NCBI RefSeq assembly: GCF_037038585.1
Contig: NC_092525.1
Location: 24,262,867 to 24,326,866, forward strand
DNA length: 64,000 nt
From: Patagioenas fasciata
Lineage: Eukaryota > Chordata > Aves > Columbiformes > Columbidae
Reading direction: 5' to 3'
Below, in pieces: positions 47,001 to 60,900 of this stretch. Every line of letters begins with the position of its first letter. Within the stretch, counting starts at the first letter, position 1. The notes under the pieces are model-generated. The model was not told the origin of the DNA. It did no database searches and saw nothing but the letters and a program-made list of their open reading frames with translations. The position numbers were made by a program, and so were the translations under genes.

Positions 47001-50000
47001 GTAAAACGTGACCATCCCCTCACACCTTTCATTTACACCTTTCAGGAAGATACCAAGCCACAAGTGAGTCTCCCCTCTTGAGTCACAAAAACTTGCTTTC
47101 TTTTGGCAGTTTCTGAAGAACTGCTTTTTTCAAAGTTTTTTGAACACTCAGGTATGTTATTGTGCTGAAGAGACCACTCTTCTCAGACTCGCTTCACTCA
47201 AAGGCCTCTGATGGAGCACTGAGGTAGGACTTTGCTCTGCAGAAGCTTTACTAGCTCTTCCCAACCTGCTGTGTCTCCCCAGGCACACTCCACTCTCACA
47301 GATTCAGCCAGCTTGTGCAAAAGTGAGACTTGATCTTTCACAGTTCCTGGGGCTATTTTAAAAAAGCTTGCCTCATTTGTCACTTGCCATTCTCCTGGTG
47401 TTTATACAGCCTCAGCAGTTCACACCAGCACAATAACTTTTTCCTCTTCAACAACGCTGACTTGAGCTTTAAGTGCTCTCTTACACCTTGTTCCTCTATA
47501 GGCACTAGAGATTCCCTGTCAGGCTTCATCTGAAAAATGTTTTTATTAATTTTTTATGCCTCAGGCACACTGTTCCTCAACATAATTTCCTGGCTTGACT
47601 TCTTATGGTTTGACATTTAGTCTGCCAGAAATCATGCTCTTTTTTTCTATTCCCTCATTTGACTACAATGTCTGTTCTTTAAAAGGGATCTTCTTACTTC
47701 TATGAATCCACTTGAATGTGTTACTCAAGCCGCTGGATTTTTTAGGGTCCTTGTAAGCACTTTTGCATTGAGTTTTTAATCTTTAGTCAGTCTTCATATA
47801 ATTTGACAGCATTTTACCATATTGGTTTTTCTTTTAATATGTTTTCCTATTCTTATTTAGCCCTTGTCTTTTAACTGTAGTACGGACTTCACTATTTCAA
47901 TTTGTAGGTGCTTACTGATAAAAGTAATTTAACTATTTGACTTCATTTTTTTTCAAGAGGCAGCATCACTTTTTCATTGACATGGACCTTCTCCATCTCC
48001 CAATATAATTTGTATCCTAGGCTTAAAGTGTTTCACTGATTTAAGAGGGAAGGCTGGTGAGAGCCTGTATTCACTTACAGTAGAAATGTCTTTATAGGTT
48101 GGATGATATCCAAAGAGTGAGCTGAATTTTCCACCTGTCTCACTTGGATACATAAAATTACCTCATTTATTTAGATACTGTGATCAGCTCTTGCTCATAG
48201 AAGTGCATTTTTAACACCAAGTCTGTGAAGCTTCTGTCTGCATGGGGCAAGCACTTTTCTCCACATGAGCTTCTCTGATTCAAGGTATTTGCCAGCTAAT
48301 TAAAAAAAAAAAAAAAATCATACACACATGCTGCAGAGTGCCTATCTGAACACAGCATGCTAATCAACGGGAGACGTCTGTTTCCAAGATTTCTGTCTCT
48401 CAGCTACAACAACGGGAGATTTACAGCTCTAATGTCCCAGTCCTGCTCTAACACAGAGGTGCCTCCTTTCTCATGGAGAGGGGCAGCTCAGACTGGCAAC
48501 CATTTCTTCATCCACTTCACCCAGAGGGCACATGTGCCCTAGAGGGATGTGCCATGGTAGACCTTACTGTGGCCTTTCAGTACTTAAAAGGGGCTTACAA
48601 GAAGGATGGGGACAGACTTTTTAGCAGCGCCTGTTGCAACAGTATAAGGGGTGATGGTTTTAAACTAAAGAAGGGGAGATTCAGGCTGGACATGAGGAAT
48701 AAATATTTTACACTGAGGGTGGCCCAGGTTGTGCAGAGATATGGTGGATGCCCCATCCCTGGAGACATCCCAGGCCAGGCTGGATGGGGCTCTGAGCAAC
48801 CTGAGCTGGGTGAAGATGTCCCTCCTGCTCACGGCAGGGGTTGGACTGGATGGGCTTGGGAGGTCCCTTCCAGCCTAAACTATTCTGTGATTCTATGGTG
48901 TCTTCATCTGGGGTTACTACAGAATAAGACAGGATGGAGGCAGATGATTTACAGTGAAGTGGTGGATGACCAAAAAATGCTCAGGATGTATTTTTCAAAT
49001 GATTTCCTACAGCAACCCTGCTACAAAGGATGAAGCCCAGAAGATGCTCAGGAAGCACTAGGACCGTATGAAGAGGGTGAGAAAAGCTGCAGCATGGAGG
49101 ACTAGACCTGAGATACCAGAAGAAGGCAAAAGTCTCCCTGGCCCACTGGCAGCAACCTCCTTCGAGACTGCAATCCAAACACTGAAAAAGCCCACCTTGG
49201 ACTGCTGCATTTGTACTAATCTCTCGGTTTACTCCAGCAATGTTCTCAACACAGAACTCATAAATATGACCTCCTCTACAGTTCTGCTGCCATTTTTTAA
49301 TGTTTTTACAGGGTGAGCTCATTATGGATAATTATGTTTCAGATCACTGTAGAAATAAAGAGCTACCAGTAATCAGAATTGGCCTGTGTATCACAAGCAT
49401 AAAACTATGTTTGCCACCTATAATTTAACACTAAGAGGAATTATGTAATCTTGAATTTACGACATTTGAAAACGTATTAAGGCAGATCAGCTGGGCTTGA
49501 GGCTAGAATTACGATGTGCTGCACAAACACCATTCAATGTAGCCGAGACAGCAACGTTAATGTCAGAGAGCGGAATGAAAACTCTGATGCAGCATCAGCA
49601 TCCAGTGTTAATGAACATCTAAAAGATGGGGTCTCTGCAGCGAGACGTGTACTTGTTCAGTTCTAAACCGAATCTGGCTCCTTCTGCAACTCCATACTGG
49701 CACCCACACTGGCAGCTAATGTCACAGGTTTCCTTTTTCTTCAGCTTTGTGGATTTTTACATAAGTCTGCCTTTTACATGGAAAAAACAATCTGGTGTAA
49801 GAAGTCAACACTGGCGTTGGAAATACTAAGAACGAAGTCCAATTCATTTATGACTCATTCTCTACCCCCTTCGTGAACAGCATGTTCCCAAGAAAACGCC
49901 ATCCATAGCATTTATCCTGTCTATACAGGGAAGACCAGTCACACTGGGGTTTGGCCTGCTCTATCACTCAAAACCCAAGAGAGATTCTTTTTTGTATTAA

Positions 50001-53000
50001 TGAAGCAGCAAAAATGCACAGAAGATCCTCTGAAATCAACTTCCTGTTCCTCCGAATACATAAAAATAGGTTACTTATTTAGCAATTTAGGTAAACAGCT
50101 CGTTACGAAAAGTCACTGGGGAATAAGCCTTTATGATTTCATTTCTTGATCGTTTCCTGTCTAACTAAATAAACATGAACTCAAGTGACACAGATTCCAT
50201 TATTTTTGTATGCAGATTCTTGAATGATTTCTTTCCTAATTTTTTGAATAATTTAATCTCCTTACTGTCAAAAACAACATTTATCAGCAGACAATGGTTG
50301 GGAAAAGCAAAATCTTTCTAAGACAACCACATCTGTTGAAAACTTCTATTTAATGTTGAACCTAGGGAACGATCATTTCTGATGTTCAAAGGAATGTTCG
50401 GAAGTTTTGGGGGGTTATTGTGTTTTGATGAACTGTGTTTCGTATCACTTTGAAAAGAGATCAAGAGTGAGAATAGCAACACCTTACAATATGACTAAGA
50501 GTCTATGGTTAAAATTCTTTGATAAAACCTGTTCTGCCACCATTTTGCTCCTGACCTCCACAGCACAGCTCTACACAAGCACAAGAGCTTAAGTGCATCT
50601 ATGACATTAGCAAACTGTCCTAATTACAGCAGACCCACAGTAAGGCAACATGCTGCTTATTCATGACGGCACACAGGAGACAGCAGACTCACCACCTTTC
50701 TCAGCCCATGCTCAGCAATAACCTGTTGCCCTGATTTCTCCCTGTTCAGGCTTCACTAAACTACTTTTATTCCTCAGCCCAACCGCTCAAGAAGCAGAAG
50801 GGCAGCCTTTTCAAAATGGCCTATAGACTTACAGCACAGAGACAATCTCAAATGTATCTTCCTATATCATGGTTTAGAGGTCTTGCTGCTTTGAAGAATT
50901 CTCAGTGACCTCCTTAAAAAACCTGAGAAACCACCCTTCTTTCATCTCACAGATAGGCTGTAATCCTACATACACAACTTCCAGAGCTTTATGCTCACAC
51001 TCTACAGTTTGTAAGGCTGTGCTGAGTTCTCAGCAGTTTCTGCTAAATCCAGAGATAAAAGCAGAAACAAGGAGGGAAGTATCTGTACAGATCATGCTTA
51101 TGTAGCCAAGAGAGGAGTCCTCTATACCTACTGAAGTGCCATGAGCTTCTCAGAGTGGGATCAAGGACAGGAGTTGTGAGAGGGAGCCACAGGGACCAAG
51201 GGTTGGCTTCTAACATGAAAAGAAGAACAAACCAACAATGGCTAGAGATAGCTGGGGCCATCTGTCTCGTGGAAACCATTTTGAAGCAACTCAGAGTGAG
51301 AGAGAAGGCTACCCAAAATGTTAAGTGGCAACCTTCAGGGAAGTCAGCTGTCATTAGCGGTACGTATTGGTTTAGACCTTTCCCATTTGATGACTGACTG
51401 GGAATTCTGCTTGCTCCGAAAGACGGAAATGGCATCTTTTGTTTGCTTGACCCTGGAAGGCAGAAGAAGTTGAAGACTTTATTTATTCAGTCCCAACACA
51501 CAGGAACTTACAGAGTATTGTCACTGCCCAAAGAGCTTGTGTTTTCATTTTCCTTCTCAGCCTGTGTGGGTTCTGTTTGCCTTATGGATTTTTCACAGAC
51601 AGTTTGCTACCAGCCTCGGCCACCTGTGAGCAGCTTTTGCACGTGGCTGTCAGCTGAAAGAACGTTCTTTGTAGCTGCATGCAAATAATCACACTGCTTG
51701 ATTGCTGAAATCCTTTCAGTTTTGATCAAAACCCCTTACCACTAGATTTGTTATTGACCTTTTTGATTAGAAGGTATATTATTTCAGAGCACTTTTGAAG
51801 CCTGTTACGTCAGTATGATGATGGATACTAGGAAGGAAGGCTGAGTGAAGTGGCAGTGATCAGAAACTGGCCAACACAACCGAGCACGTGGACTTTGCAA
51901 AGCTCACCATTCCGTTCTCAGTACATTTCTGCCTTTAGGAGACTATTGCGCTGCTCTGTTTCATTAAAGAAACACCCCTTTGGAGAACAGGGCTCCCTAA
52001 GAACCAGGAACATGCAAATTACAGAGAGTCTGGCGCACAAACAAGTATCTCAAAAGCAGAATGAAGAGAAGTCCCGTTGTGTGACATTAGACTAAGGACC
52101 TATCCAGAATATTTGTATGAAATTCAAAACTACTCCATCATGGCTGCCAATTCCCAGAAAATGAGCCTCACATCTCACCAGTGGCTTTCCCATCACGTCT
52201 CTCGCTTTTGCTTGGCTGAGAGTACAGACACCAACCTCCAATTCAGAGAGAGCAAATGATGGAAGGACTTTCACATACGGAGAACTGTTTTGCACTGTGA
52301 TCCTGAGAAGAAAAAAGGCCTTTTTGGTCTTTATACTGCTTCCAAGGCCACTGGTACTCACGGTGAGTACACACCTGCACAGATGTTTACAGCTGCTCCT
52401 ACCAAGAGAAAGTGCAAGTTGTGAGAGCATCTGACCTAATCATAGGGAGAAATGCACTAATGAAAGCGGCTACTTGGACTAAACGTTGAACGCTGTCTCC
52501 TGCGCTGAGCGACTGTACACATGTTCTCACTTTGCGTGCTGCAAGGACAGGACTACTGGTGGTGTGTGCTGCGCTGCAGAGCTGCGGGCGTCCTGCAGAG
52601 ACAAAAGGCTTGTGCTTGGGGTAGGAAGAGTGGCTTAGCTAGGCTGTACTCTATAGATTATTTTGATCCAAAGATCAATGTTATAACCCACTGCATTTTT
52701 TACAGCAGTTAAGTAAATACAGGGCTAATGGCAGATGGTTTCATTTAAACTTCAAGAAAGGCACCGCCTATATGTCAATTTGGAATTGGTGTAATGAGCC
52801 AACAAGACTCTGAATTACAATAAAAGTAAATTTAGGAATGAAATCTACTGGAGACTTAACCGGTCTCAAGTGCATAGTTATATTTCTAAAATAATAGCTT
52901 CAATCTAGCATAACAAACATGACTTGCTTAAAAACAAAAGCCGGAGTTTAACTGTAAATTGCAGTTGGCTTTCATTCCCACGAGGAACTGCAAGATATTT

Positions 53001-55438
53001 CTTCTTGGAGTAACTTCTCAATAAAGCCACAGCAATGGTGCCCCCAAACCAGGCACAGTGGGACCAGGACTAACAAATTCTGCATTTTCCCCTCCAGGCT
53101 CACCAACCCTAAGGTCCTTGGGTCCCATCAGATTTTCTGTGAGAACTGCTTGTGTCTGCAAAGTCGGGTTTTGTCATTGGGCAGAGGCAGATCAAGACGT
53201 GGGCATGAGTGCCTGCAGGGGCCGAGGAGAGAGCTGCTCTGGGGGACAGCAAGGAAACGGGAGAAGGATAAAGGGCTGTGAGAACATCTGGGGAGGGTTT
53301 GCTACACAGACAAATAAAGATACTGCAGAAGAAAGCAAGTGAAGAAGTTCTGAAAAAGTTTCCAAGCAAAGGCCATTTTACTTGCCTTCCCTTCAGGTCC
53401 TCTGCCAGGGCTGTGGAAACAAAAAGGAAGAGCAAGTACATGGCCAGGGAAAAGGTTTCCCTGCTTCCACAGAGGCCTGGCTGAGGCATGAAAAGAGGCA
53501 GGAGGGGACAAGTTCTTCCACTGAAACTTTTGCCAGTTCCTCCCAGGGAGACGCAGCCTCTTCAAGCAGTCATTTCTCTGCAGGTGGACAAAGAATTAAG
53601 GTGGGCTTAAAAGAAGAGCAGAGAGCTGGGAGGAAAGCTTTGGTGTCAGCCAACTTCCAGATGCCTTTTCAGGATGTGCTCAGTCCCTGCGGAGGCAGAG
53701 TAGGGTAGAGGAGCAATGTTTTCCATAGAGAGAAATGGGTTCTTCTCCAGACAGAACTCTGTAGAGAATAATCTCCCCCAGATAATCTACTAATAATCAA
53801 ATTAAAAATCAAGCCAAGTTACCTACTGGCTGTTGTGTATCTTGTATTTTTTTCCTAACATCTGGCTGATTGTCACAGAAGAAGCAGCGTTTGGTGCTAT
53901 TGTTTACTTAATGCTATCCTTGTGTCTCATCTGTTTCAACATCTCTGCCTAAATCCCTGGACATTTTGCTATTTCCTGGATTATGTTCATGTTCTGAAGA
54001 AAAATCCGAAAGAAATCAAGTAACTATAATTTCACAATGTTTCGTTATTAATGAAGGATAAGATTTGTCACTGGATTCTGATGTGTATTTTCCAAATGAT
54101 ATTTACTCCAACTGAAAAATTATTTCAAATAAAACAAGACTCAGTAGCATGTTAAGAAGAAATATTCCATAATTTAGAAACTGTTTGTTCTCCAAGAGAT
54201 AAAGTGCTCACTTGCATGTGATAATTCAGCTCAGCCAGAAAACTGTTTTTGTAGTGGGCATGAAAAGGGAGTTTCAGACAGATAAATGCCACAAATGATT
54301 CTGATACATCTAATAAAAATTCCCCTAAGACAACTGGTTATAGATTATCACACTCAGCTTACTGGACTGCATGGAAAAATGTAATCATCAAAATGTTGAA
54401 AGCCTGAACTGATTTTTTTTTTCTTAGTTCATAGAAATTCACATTGTCAGATGTTTTTAGCATGCTTGATTTTAACAAAAACATTTGGGTTTATGATTCA
54501 CGTGTACAGTAAAACACATAGGTTTTTAAAAGGCATTATGGTACAGAGATATTCAGAAAGTAAAGTTTACACTGTTACAGGGTTCACGATGCATTTGCTG
54601 ACTGACAGTGACCCTGTGCCCCAAACATGTCCCAGTTTGGCAGTTCCTCACCATACGATTTAAAAATATATTTATACAGTTCATGTCCTGTCTCTCATGT
54701 GGGACTAAAATGGAGACCAAGCACATTTCTGTTCACTAATAAGCCTGTGCCCTCAGTGCAAAGCTGTTTTCTCTGCTGTCCTGCAGCACTGTAACATGAT
54801 GATTATTAACCCTGACATGTGGTGCCGAGAGGTCCCATTCACAGTGAGTGTTGTATAACAGTGATAAACAGCCGAGGAAGCCGACGGGAGCCAGTCAGCA
54901 TCCCAACAAACCAGTAAGGCCAAGGAATTTGCCCTGCTAAGGAGGCGTAAGAGGAACCCAAATGAGTGGAGGAGGACAGTCTCTACACTCGATGGGATCT
55001 TTGTAGCCACCAAGACAGGCTAGATCACATTCAAGTAACCCTTATTCAGTTGTGTATAAATCACTGAGACTGGATGGCAACAGCCCGGAGTCCTCACAGG
55101 AGCTCGAACGAGACATGGCAGAACTGCTGGCCAAGTCCCACAGCCTCTCGTCACAGTCTTGGTGACCAGGTACTGGTGACTTGCCAGCACCCCAGCTCTG
55201 GTGGGGACCCTTGCAACTACAGCCCAGCAACGACCAGTTTGACTTTTTCAAAACTATAAAGACAGACATTTGGTCTAAGTTTGGTTTCCACATACGAGTC
55301 AGGCATATCCCTTTGAAATTATTCTATCATTGTCTTTCATGTTTTGGACTTACCATTGATGTTTACAGCTGGCAGCACTATAGACATCTTTGGTCTCCTG
55401 GTCTTGTTGTGTGTGGTGGCTGGCAATAACAGGTGGTC
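40837..55438 (-). CDS. ATF6: ATF6, cyclic AMP-dependent transcription factor ATF-6 alpha (last two coding exons only)
   Basis: ATF6 is an ER membrane bZIP sensor. By family knowledge, on ER stress it moves to the Golgi and is cut by S1P and S2P, and its N-terminal half enters the nucleus. Only the luminal C-terminus is here, in exons 55354-55438 and 40837-41045 joined by a 14.3-kb intron in matching phase. Visible marks are [13 protein letters not shown] and [12 protein letters not shown], then [36 protein letters not shown] and the end IVKSLQ. Sequons NKT and NHT and the luminal Cys in IDCEV match sites known in the mammalian protein. The bZIP, transmembrane and earlier luminal exons were not found up to the right edge and must lie beyond it. 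Confidence 0.95.
43480..43945 (+). repeat. Probable old, degraded CR1 LINE fragment
   Basis: It resembles the CR1 3' portion in places (TTTCATGATCTGGATGAGG near the start; AAGGCTGGATGATCATCTAT near the end) but has many changes. Limits are approximate. Confidence 0.5.
43996..44110 (-). repeat. CR1 LINE 3' fragment
   Basis: It begins AGAATCATAGAATCATTTTG, then GTTGGAAAAGACCTTTAAAA and TCCAACCATTGACC, the reverse complement of a CR1 3' end. Confidence 0.88.
48541..48898 (+). repeat. CR1 LINE 3' fragment, about 360 bp
   Basis: Clear CR1 3' region: TTTCAGTACTTAAAAGGGGC, GGTTTTAAACTAAAGAAGG, GATGCCCCATCCCTGGAGAC, GGTTGGACTGGATGGGCTT and a terminus ATTCTGTGATTCTATGG. It is among the best preserved CR1 pieces in the window. 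Confidence 0.93.
55354..55438 (-). CDS. ATF6: ATF6 penultimate exon
   Basis: On the - strand the acceptor CTTATTTTCCAG precedes GACCACCTG, and the donor is AATG|GTAAGTCC. It has 85 bp, 28 codons plus one base, reading [20 protein letters not shown] and on to VNIN. It contains the glycosylation sequon NKT. Confidence 0.95.
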
Positions 55439-57754
55439 CTGGAAAATAAGAGAAAATTGTGTTAAATCTGCCCTGGAAGTACAGAGCTGGGAAAATTCCT
55501 TTCCATTCTGTCTTAAAGGCATTCCACATAAAACTATTTACAACAGCTTCGCAAATTCAAATTGTTGAGGGAGTCTTCCAAAAGTCACAGCAATTGCTCA
55601 TGCTGTGTTACTGAGAAGAAACCCTTATCGCATGCAGCAGAATATGAAAAAGCCTTGATCACGTGGAAAGAGATGGAAACTACTATTAGGCCCTTGTTCA
55701 ACAGAGTACTTATGTATTTGATTAAAGTAATTTAACTTCAATGATACTTAAACATGTGGTTAAGGGTTCTGCTGAATTCGAGCCTTTACTCACAGCGCTG
55801 TCTACTTTCTATATAAATGTCATCTTGCTATGTCTGTGTCGAGCTCTACACCACACGCCTCGTGCAGCAGGACTGTAGGACTGTTCAGGGGCATGAAACA
55901 AAACCTACCAGGAAAGTTTGATGGCAAAGCTGTGCTTTAGCAGCTGATCTTAACTGTGAGGTGGCTGCTGTGAGACAGCAGTGTCCAAACTAACCACCCT
56001 TCGCTTTAGCAGTGGAAGGTGCATCTGCAGGAGATGCCCTGGAAATGGACCTGACCTGCAAGAAAACGTGCAGCCTTTCTTCAGGTTTTTTTGCTGTTGC
56101 TGAACTCGAATTGCTCAACTTGCAGCCTGAGAAAATACGGCTCCTCCTTTACCAGCAGAAGTAACAGAATATAAAGTGCCAGTCCAGGCACCTCTCACAC
56201 TGCTGTACAAAGCTGATCTTGATGGACCAAAGACAGAGCACTAAGGTTGACGGAAGCTTCCCACGCCTTGCCAAGCTCAGCTTTTCTGACAGAAGGTTGC
56301 TTCACTGCACCACCTCAGTAGACAGTGGGCATCATCAGGGAAGTATATTTGTTCTCTCTTAGTAATTAGGGGCAAAAGGCTGTATTCACATAATTGACAA
56401 ATTGAGTTTAGACTTCTAACTTGGGCTGTAAGTGAAACAGAAACCTGCCTATCACTATCTTTTACAGGCCCCAAAGAATGAATGGAAAGGTTTATTTTCC
56501 CAGCCCCTGTGTTTGCCCCTCTCCCAGTCCCAGAAAAGCCAAATTCCCTCCCAGGGGCTCTGCGAAGAACAAAAGCCAGCAGGTGCCACCACGTCACCCA
56601 TGTGGAGAACAACTCGTGAAAAAGTTTTTGTATCTGTCCTAAAACCAGATCCAAACCTCTGCCTTTCACTTTTCAGGATCCAGACACCTATCTCACACGG
56701 TTAAAAAGCAGAAACAAGTTTGAGGCTCTCATCTCATTTCATGCTTTCCCATTTGTAAAACTCCCATGATATCTTACAAAACCAGCACTCAAAAACTGTT
56801 CAAGCAGCTCTTTAGCTCCCTGGTTAAGGGTAAAAATAGACACACAAATACCCTGTGCTTTTGGCCAAGGTTATCTTCTTGGCAGATGAACCAGACTTTC
56901 CTCAGGACACAGTCGTTAACTTCTTAATGTCAGTGTATCTGTGTTTTCCCCATTTTAATATCTAAACACTACGTTGTTATGTCTCAGAAGCAGAGAACTG
57001 AGTTACACACAAAGTTAGGTGTTAAATATGTGAAGATATTCTGTAAATACATTATACAAATATCAGTCTCTTCTTTTTCCCACCAAAAAATTCCCCCAAA
57101 ACCAAAACCATGAGAAGAAAACATTACTTCAATAAATGACTGTAATTAAAAACATCTTGGTACCAAAACTATAAAACCACTCTGTTATAATTCTCAGACT
57201 ACATATGTAATTCTCATCTCATTTTAGAACCACTGAGATTAAGACAACACTCAGTAAGACAATGAACTTTACAGAAGAACTGTTCTTGAAATTCAGTGCT
57301 CCCAAGGGAACAGGCCAAAGATAAGATGTCCATTAAAACCACATTTTGCAACAATGTCTTTGTCGTGATCCGACAGCTATTTTTAACATCACTTAAAACA
57401 CGCTTATCCCAGCTTTTCTCTTTTTCAATGCTTCTGAGAGTCAACAGCATCATCCCCAAGCAAAACATGACTACTGCAGAGATGATCATCCACAAATCAT
57501 TACAAAAACCCTACTATTCTTTGCTAACATACTTGAAGATTGGTACATTATTTGACTCTGGCTTAGTTTTGCTTTATAATGGCACCTTTATTTACTGTAT
57601 GTATAAAAATGTATTAAGAACTATCACAAAGACTTTACAATTGGAGCACCTCTATAGAAACAAACACCAGTGTCATGACAGAAACGCCAAATTTCTGCAT
57701 AGCAATAAAATAAGAAAAATTCCTCATATACCTCCTGTATCATCACCACCTCGG

Positions 57755-57995
57755 CTGCACCATGGAGGTTCAGACTGGACACTCAGAAAGAGGTTTCCAC
57801 CCCGAGCGTGGTGCCATGCTGGCACAGGTCAGCAGAGCACCAGAGGAAATCTGTCCTTGGAGGTATCCAAGACCCAGCAACACAAAGCCATGGCTGCCCT
57901 TATCTACTGTCACCAACAGCTCCGCTGCAAGGAGAAGTGTTTTCAAGGAGAATGGTTTTTCGCGACCCATTTCAACGATCCCGTGATCCTCTTTT
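57755..57995 (+). repeat. Degraded CR1 LINE fragment
   Basis: It shows AGACTGGACACTCAGAAAGA, ATCTGTCCTTGGAGGTATCC and ACAAAGCCATGGCTGCCCT in CR1 order, with a worn 3' end near CGTGATCCTC. Confidence 0.65.
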
Positions 57996-60900
57996 TGCAG
58001 CCCACAGATCAGTCACAGGCAGCACCAACTTCTCAGAAGAGTCCTGTGGTGACTACAGAGGCAGCGCAAACACCTCAGACTTGGCCTTGACAAGCTCTGC
58101 ATCTCTTCCATCGTGGTTACGTTCAAAGCCTTGGCTCAGCCTGGCTCGGCAGTTAACAAATTTCATTTCCGTGACTACAACGCAGCCAAACTATGCACTA
58201 AATACTGCTGGGTAGGTCCAGGTTCCACCAAACTGATCTGCTTGAAAACAATACTTTATTCTAAACCTCACACAGAAAATGAGACGTAAAATTCACCTTT
58301 CTAAATTCCACTTCACCTAGAAGCCTTTTTTTTTTTAAATACCAGGAGTTATATTTAATTGCAACCAATTTCAGGCTTCTGTAAATGATGTTTAAAGAGC
58401 TGCAAAGAAGAAATGAACAGTTCGCCACTATCTGCTCTCTTCCCTAATAATTCTGGCTTAAAGCAAAAACACCAGGTGGTTTTCTGGTAGATCAGTCAAT
58501 TGAAGCGGGCAACTCCAGCAGGTATTTCGGTCTGCACTGAGACAGCATTGGAGTTGTCAGCTCTAAGTCCAAACTGCTACCAGGAGCTACTGTGCAAGAT
58601 GTACAGATAGTCTGGAAGCAGGATACTGCCCATCTCTACTACGAAGAGTTGTTTTTTAAAATCTGGAATTAGGGAAATTTACCCATCTCCCTAACAATCT
58701 TTATATTTTATATGCAGGAGTGGCCCTCTGACAGTCAGTCCCAGCTTGCGAAGTTTCGTAACTACCCTCATTCTACATAGAAGGCAAAGGTAGCAGTGGG
58801 TGTGCTGCAGAGTGTTATAGATATTTTGCCTACAGTTTAGGTCTCGACAATATTCTTGAGCTCAAAAACTTTCAAATAGTCCACAACTTCTATTTGAAAG
58901 TAATACTTAAATATTTATATGCAACATCAATGAGTGTATGGACTAGTGATTAGGAAGAAATAACATTCGTTGTTTCTAAATATCTATTTCTAATATGTAA
59001 AATATTCTTGTGTCCTATCCTGTTCCAAAGTATGCTGAATCGCATCCTAGAGAGGTGTGTGATGCTATTACTCACCCCTAATTTTAAACACTAGACAAAA
59101 GAGCTAAAATTAAAATGCTGATTGTGATATTAACACATGGTATAAAACTGAAAAATAATAAAAGCAAATATTGCAAGTCAGCATCTGGCCCATGAGCTTG
59201 AATGCCAACCAGAGGCAGAATAAATCACAACTATTACCCAACCACAGATGGCCTTGGCTTGGGCCAAGACTTGCACTTAGATGAGAGGACAATTTAAATA
59301 GACGATGCAGATCTGAGACTGTTGGCCAAACGACTGGAAAAATATCAGCCTGGAAAGACAATATTTCAAATGAGACCCCAGCTTCAGCATTCTCATTTTG
59401 CTTTTGATCATCTCTACAGTTCAGTGATACTGAAGCCAGATGAGATGGACAGATAGATAAATATAGATACTAAAAATCCAGCCACAAATGCATTACCTTA
59501 ATTTAATAAGTTGGGATGCAGAAACACATTTTTTCTTGGGGATAGTCTGGAGCTGTTACTTGCTAAACTTGTGATTAATAATCACATTTATTAAGTCCTT
59601 GCCAACACAAAACAGAACACTGTATTATTAGAATATAATTAATCAGAGTTGTAAACACTTAGGCACCTCCATAGAATCACTGTCCTCACTGAATCTTTTT
59701 ACCCTGCTGGCCAATTCAGAGCCTGCTGATCTGCTGCTGGACTCAGCAACACATAGAACTGCAATAAAGATTTTAAGGTTTCTAACACAAGTGTTGTCAG
59801 GGCTCTAACAGGGATTAAGCTCTGGAGCCTTGTGTATCTCTAATCCCCAGAGTCAACTGTCAATGGAAATCCTGTTCCACTGTGCTAGAATATTCTAAAA
59901 GTAGCTGCTCCTGCGGCTTCAGCCTGAGTCTCATGACATGTAGTTTGGTTCTCAAAGCCCCCAGATGCATGAAAACGTGTGGGCACCTTAGCTTTTATTT
60001 AAAAAATAATAAGAATTGTTTCTAACTCTCATAGTTAAAGGACATAAAGAAAACATTACTGCATATCATGAAGTTTCATTCAACAGAGAGAAAACACACT
60101 GGTCAAGGGTCTTTTTTTTTAAACTATTATTATTTCACAAGCTGGACTCTTGGCTTTTAAATTATTAGAATTGGTAATATTACTTGTTTTGGCTTTTGCA
60201 ATGCATGTCCCATCAGTAACATTCACCTCCCCAGGGAGCAGTATTGCCACCTTGCTATAGGCAACTCTGCAGCTCCTCCTCCATTTCTGCGTATTTGAAA
60301 GAAACGTGAAAGAATTTGTCCTTGCAGCATGCCCGTGATGGAGGAAAATATTACCAGTGCTATGGGGAATGTGTGCATTTGAGGGATACTCGAGTGACAG
60401 GGGACACAAAGGAACGAACTTTCAAACACGCCAAGGCTCTGCACTCTCAGCATGAGCTGTCTTTCCTCCTACCCCTGAGGCTACTTATCTGTCAAATCAA
60501 TTCCCCTCGATTTTTCCTAACTTCTTAGCTGCTGTGCTTAGGGTACGGATAAGTACTTTTAAAAAGCCTTTTCCAGTGTCTTGAGCAAAAGCATTACTTA
60601 CTAGAAAATAATTAACATAACCTGATTTAAATGTGCTTTGCTACAGCGTATTTAGCACATCTGCCCACGTAAGCACTGTCTGCCGCGCTGATGAAGGACA
60701 CGCCATGCCTGACCCTGCCAGGGGTTTGGAGACTGTACCCCCCAAAAGTGTAGATGTGACCCCTGTGGGAGCCATGACTCCACTCCTGCAAGACAGGCGC
60801 TACCTCACTTTTCACAAAGGCTTTGTCAAGGGGTCTCGATAAGGGACCCATCTCTGACAAACTAAGGATAAGCTTTTCGAAAACAAGTGACATTTGTTAC

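Larger units (their letters stand above)
41046..55353 (-). other. ATF6 last intron
   Basis: 14.3 kb with matching splice sites at both ends. It holds CR1 fragments at 43480-43945, 43996-44110 and 48541-48898. I found no other exon, RNA gene or nested gene in it. Its open frames have no known domain. Confidence 0.75.

Noticed and set aside
48473-49033. + strand open frame of 186 codons in the ATF6 intron
   Set aside because: It is largely the CR1 3' fragment at 48541-48898, which is untranslated LINE sequence.
57296-58090. + strand open frame of 264 codons in the ATF6 intron
   Set aside because: It is antisense to ATF6, includes a degraded CR1 piece, and shows no domain or splice evidence.
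58740-58790. - strand reading AFYVE, considered as the missing ATF6 exon with FYVVSFRR
   Set aside because: The next codon is a stop and the flanks do not match. No splice sites are present.
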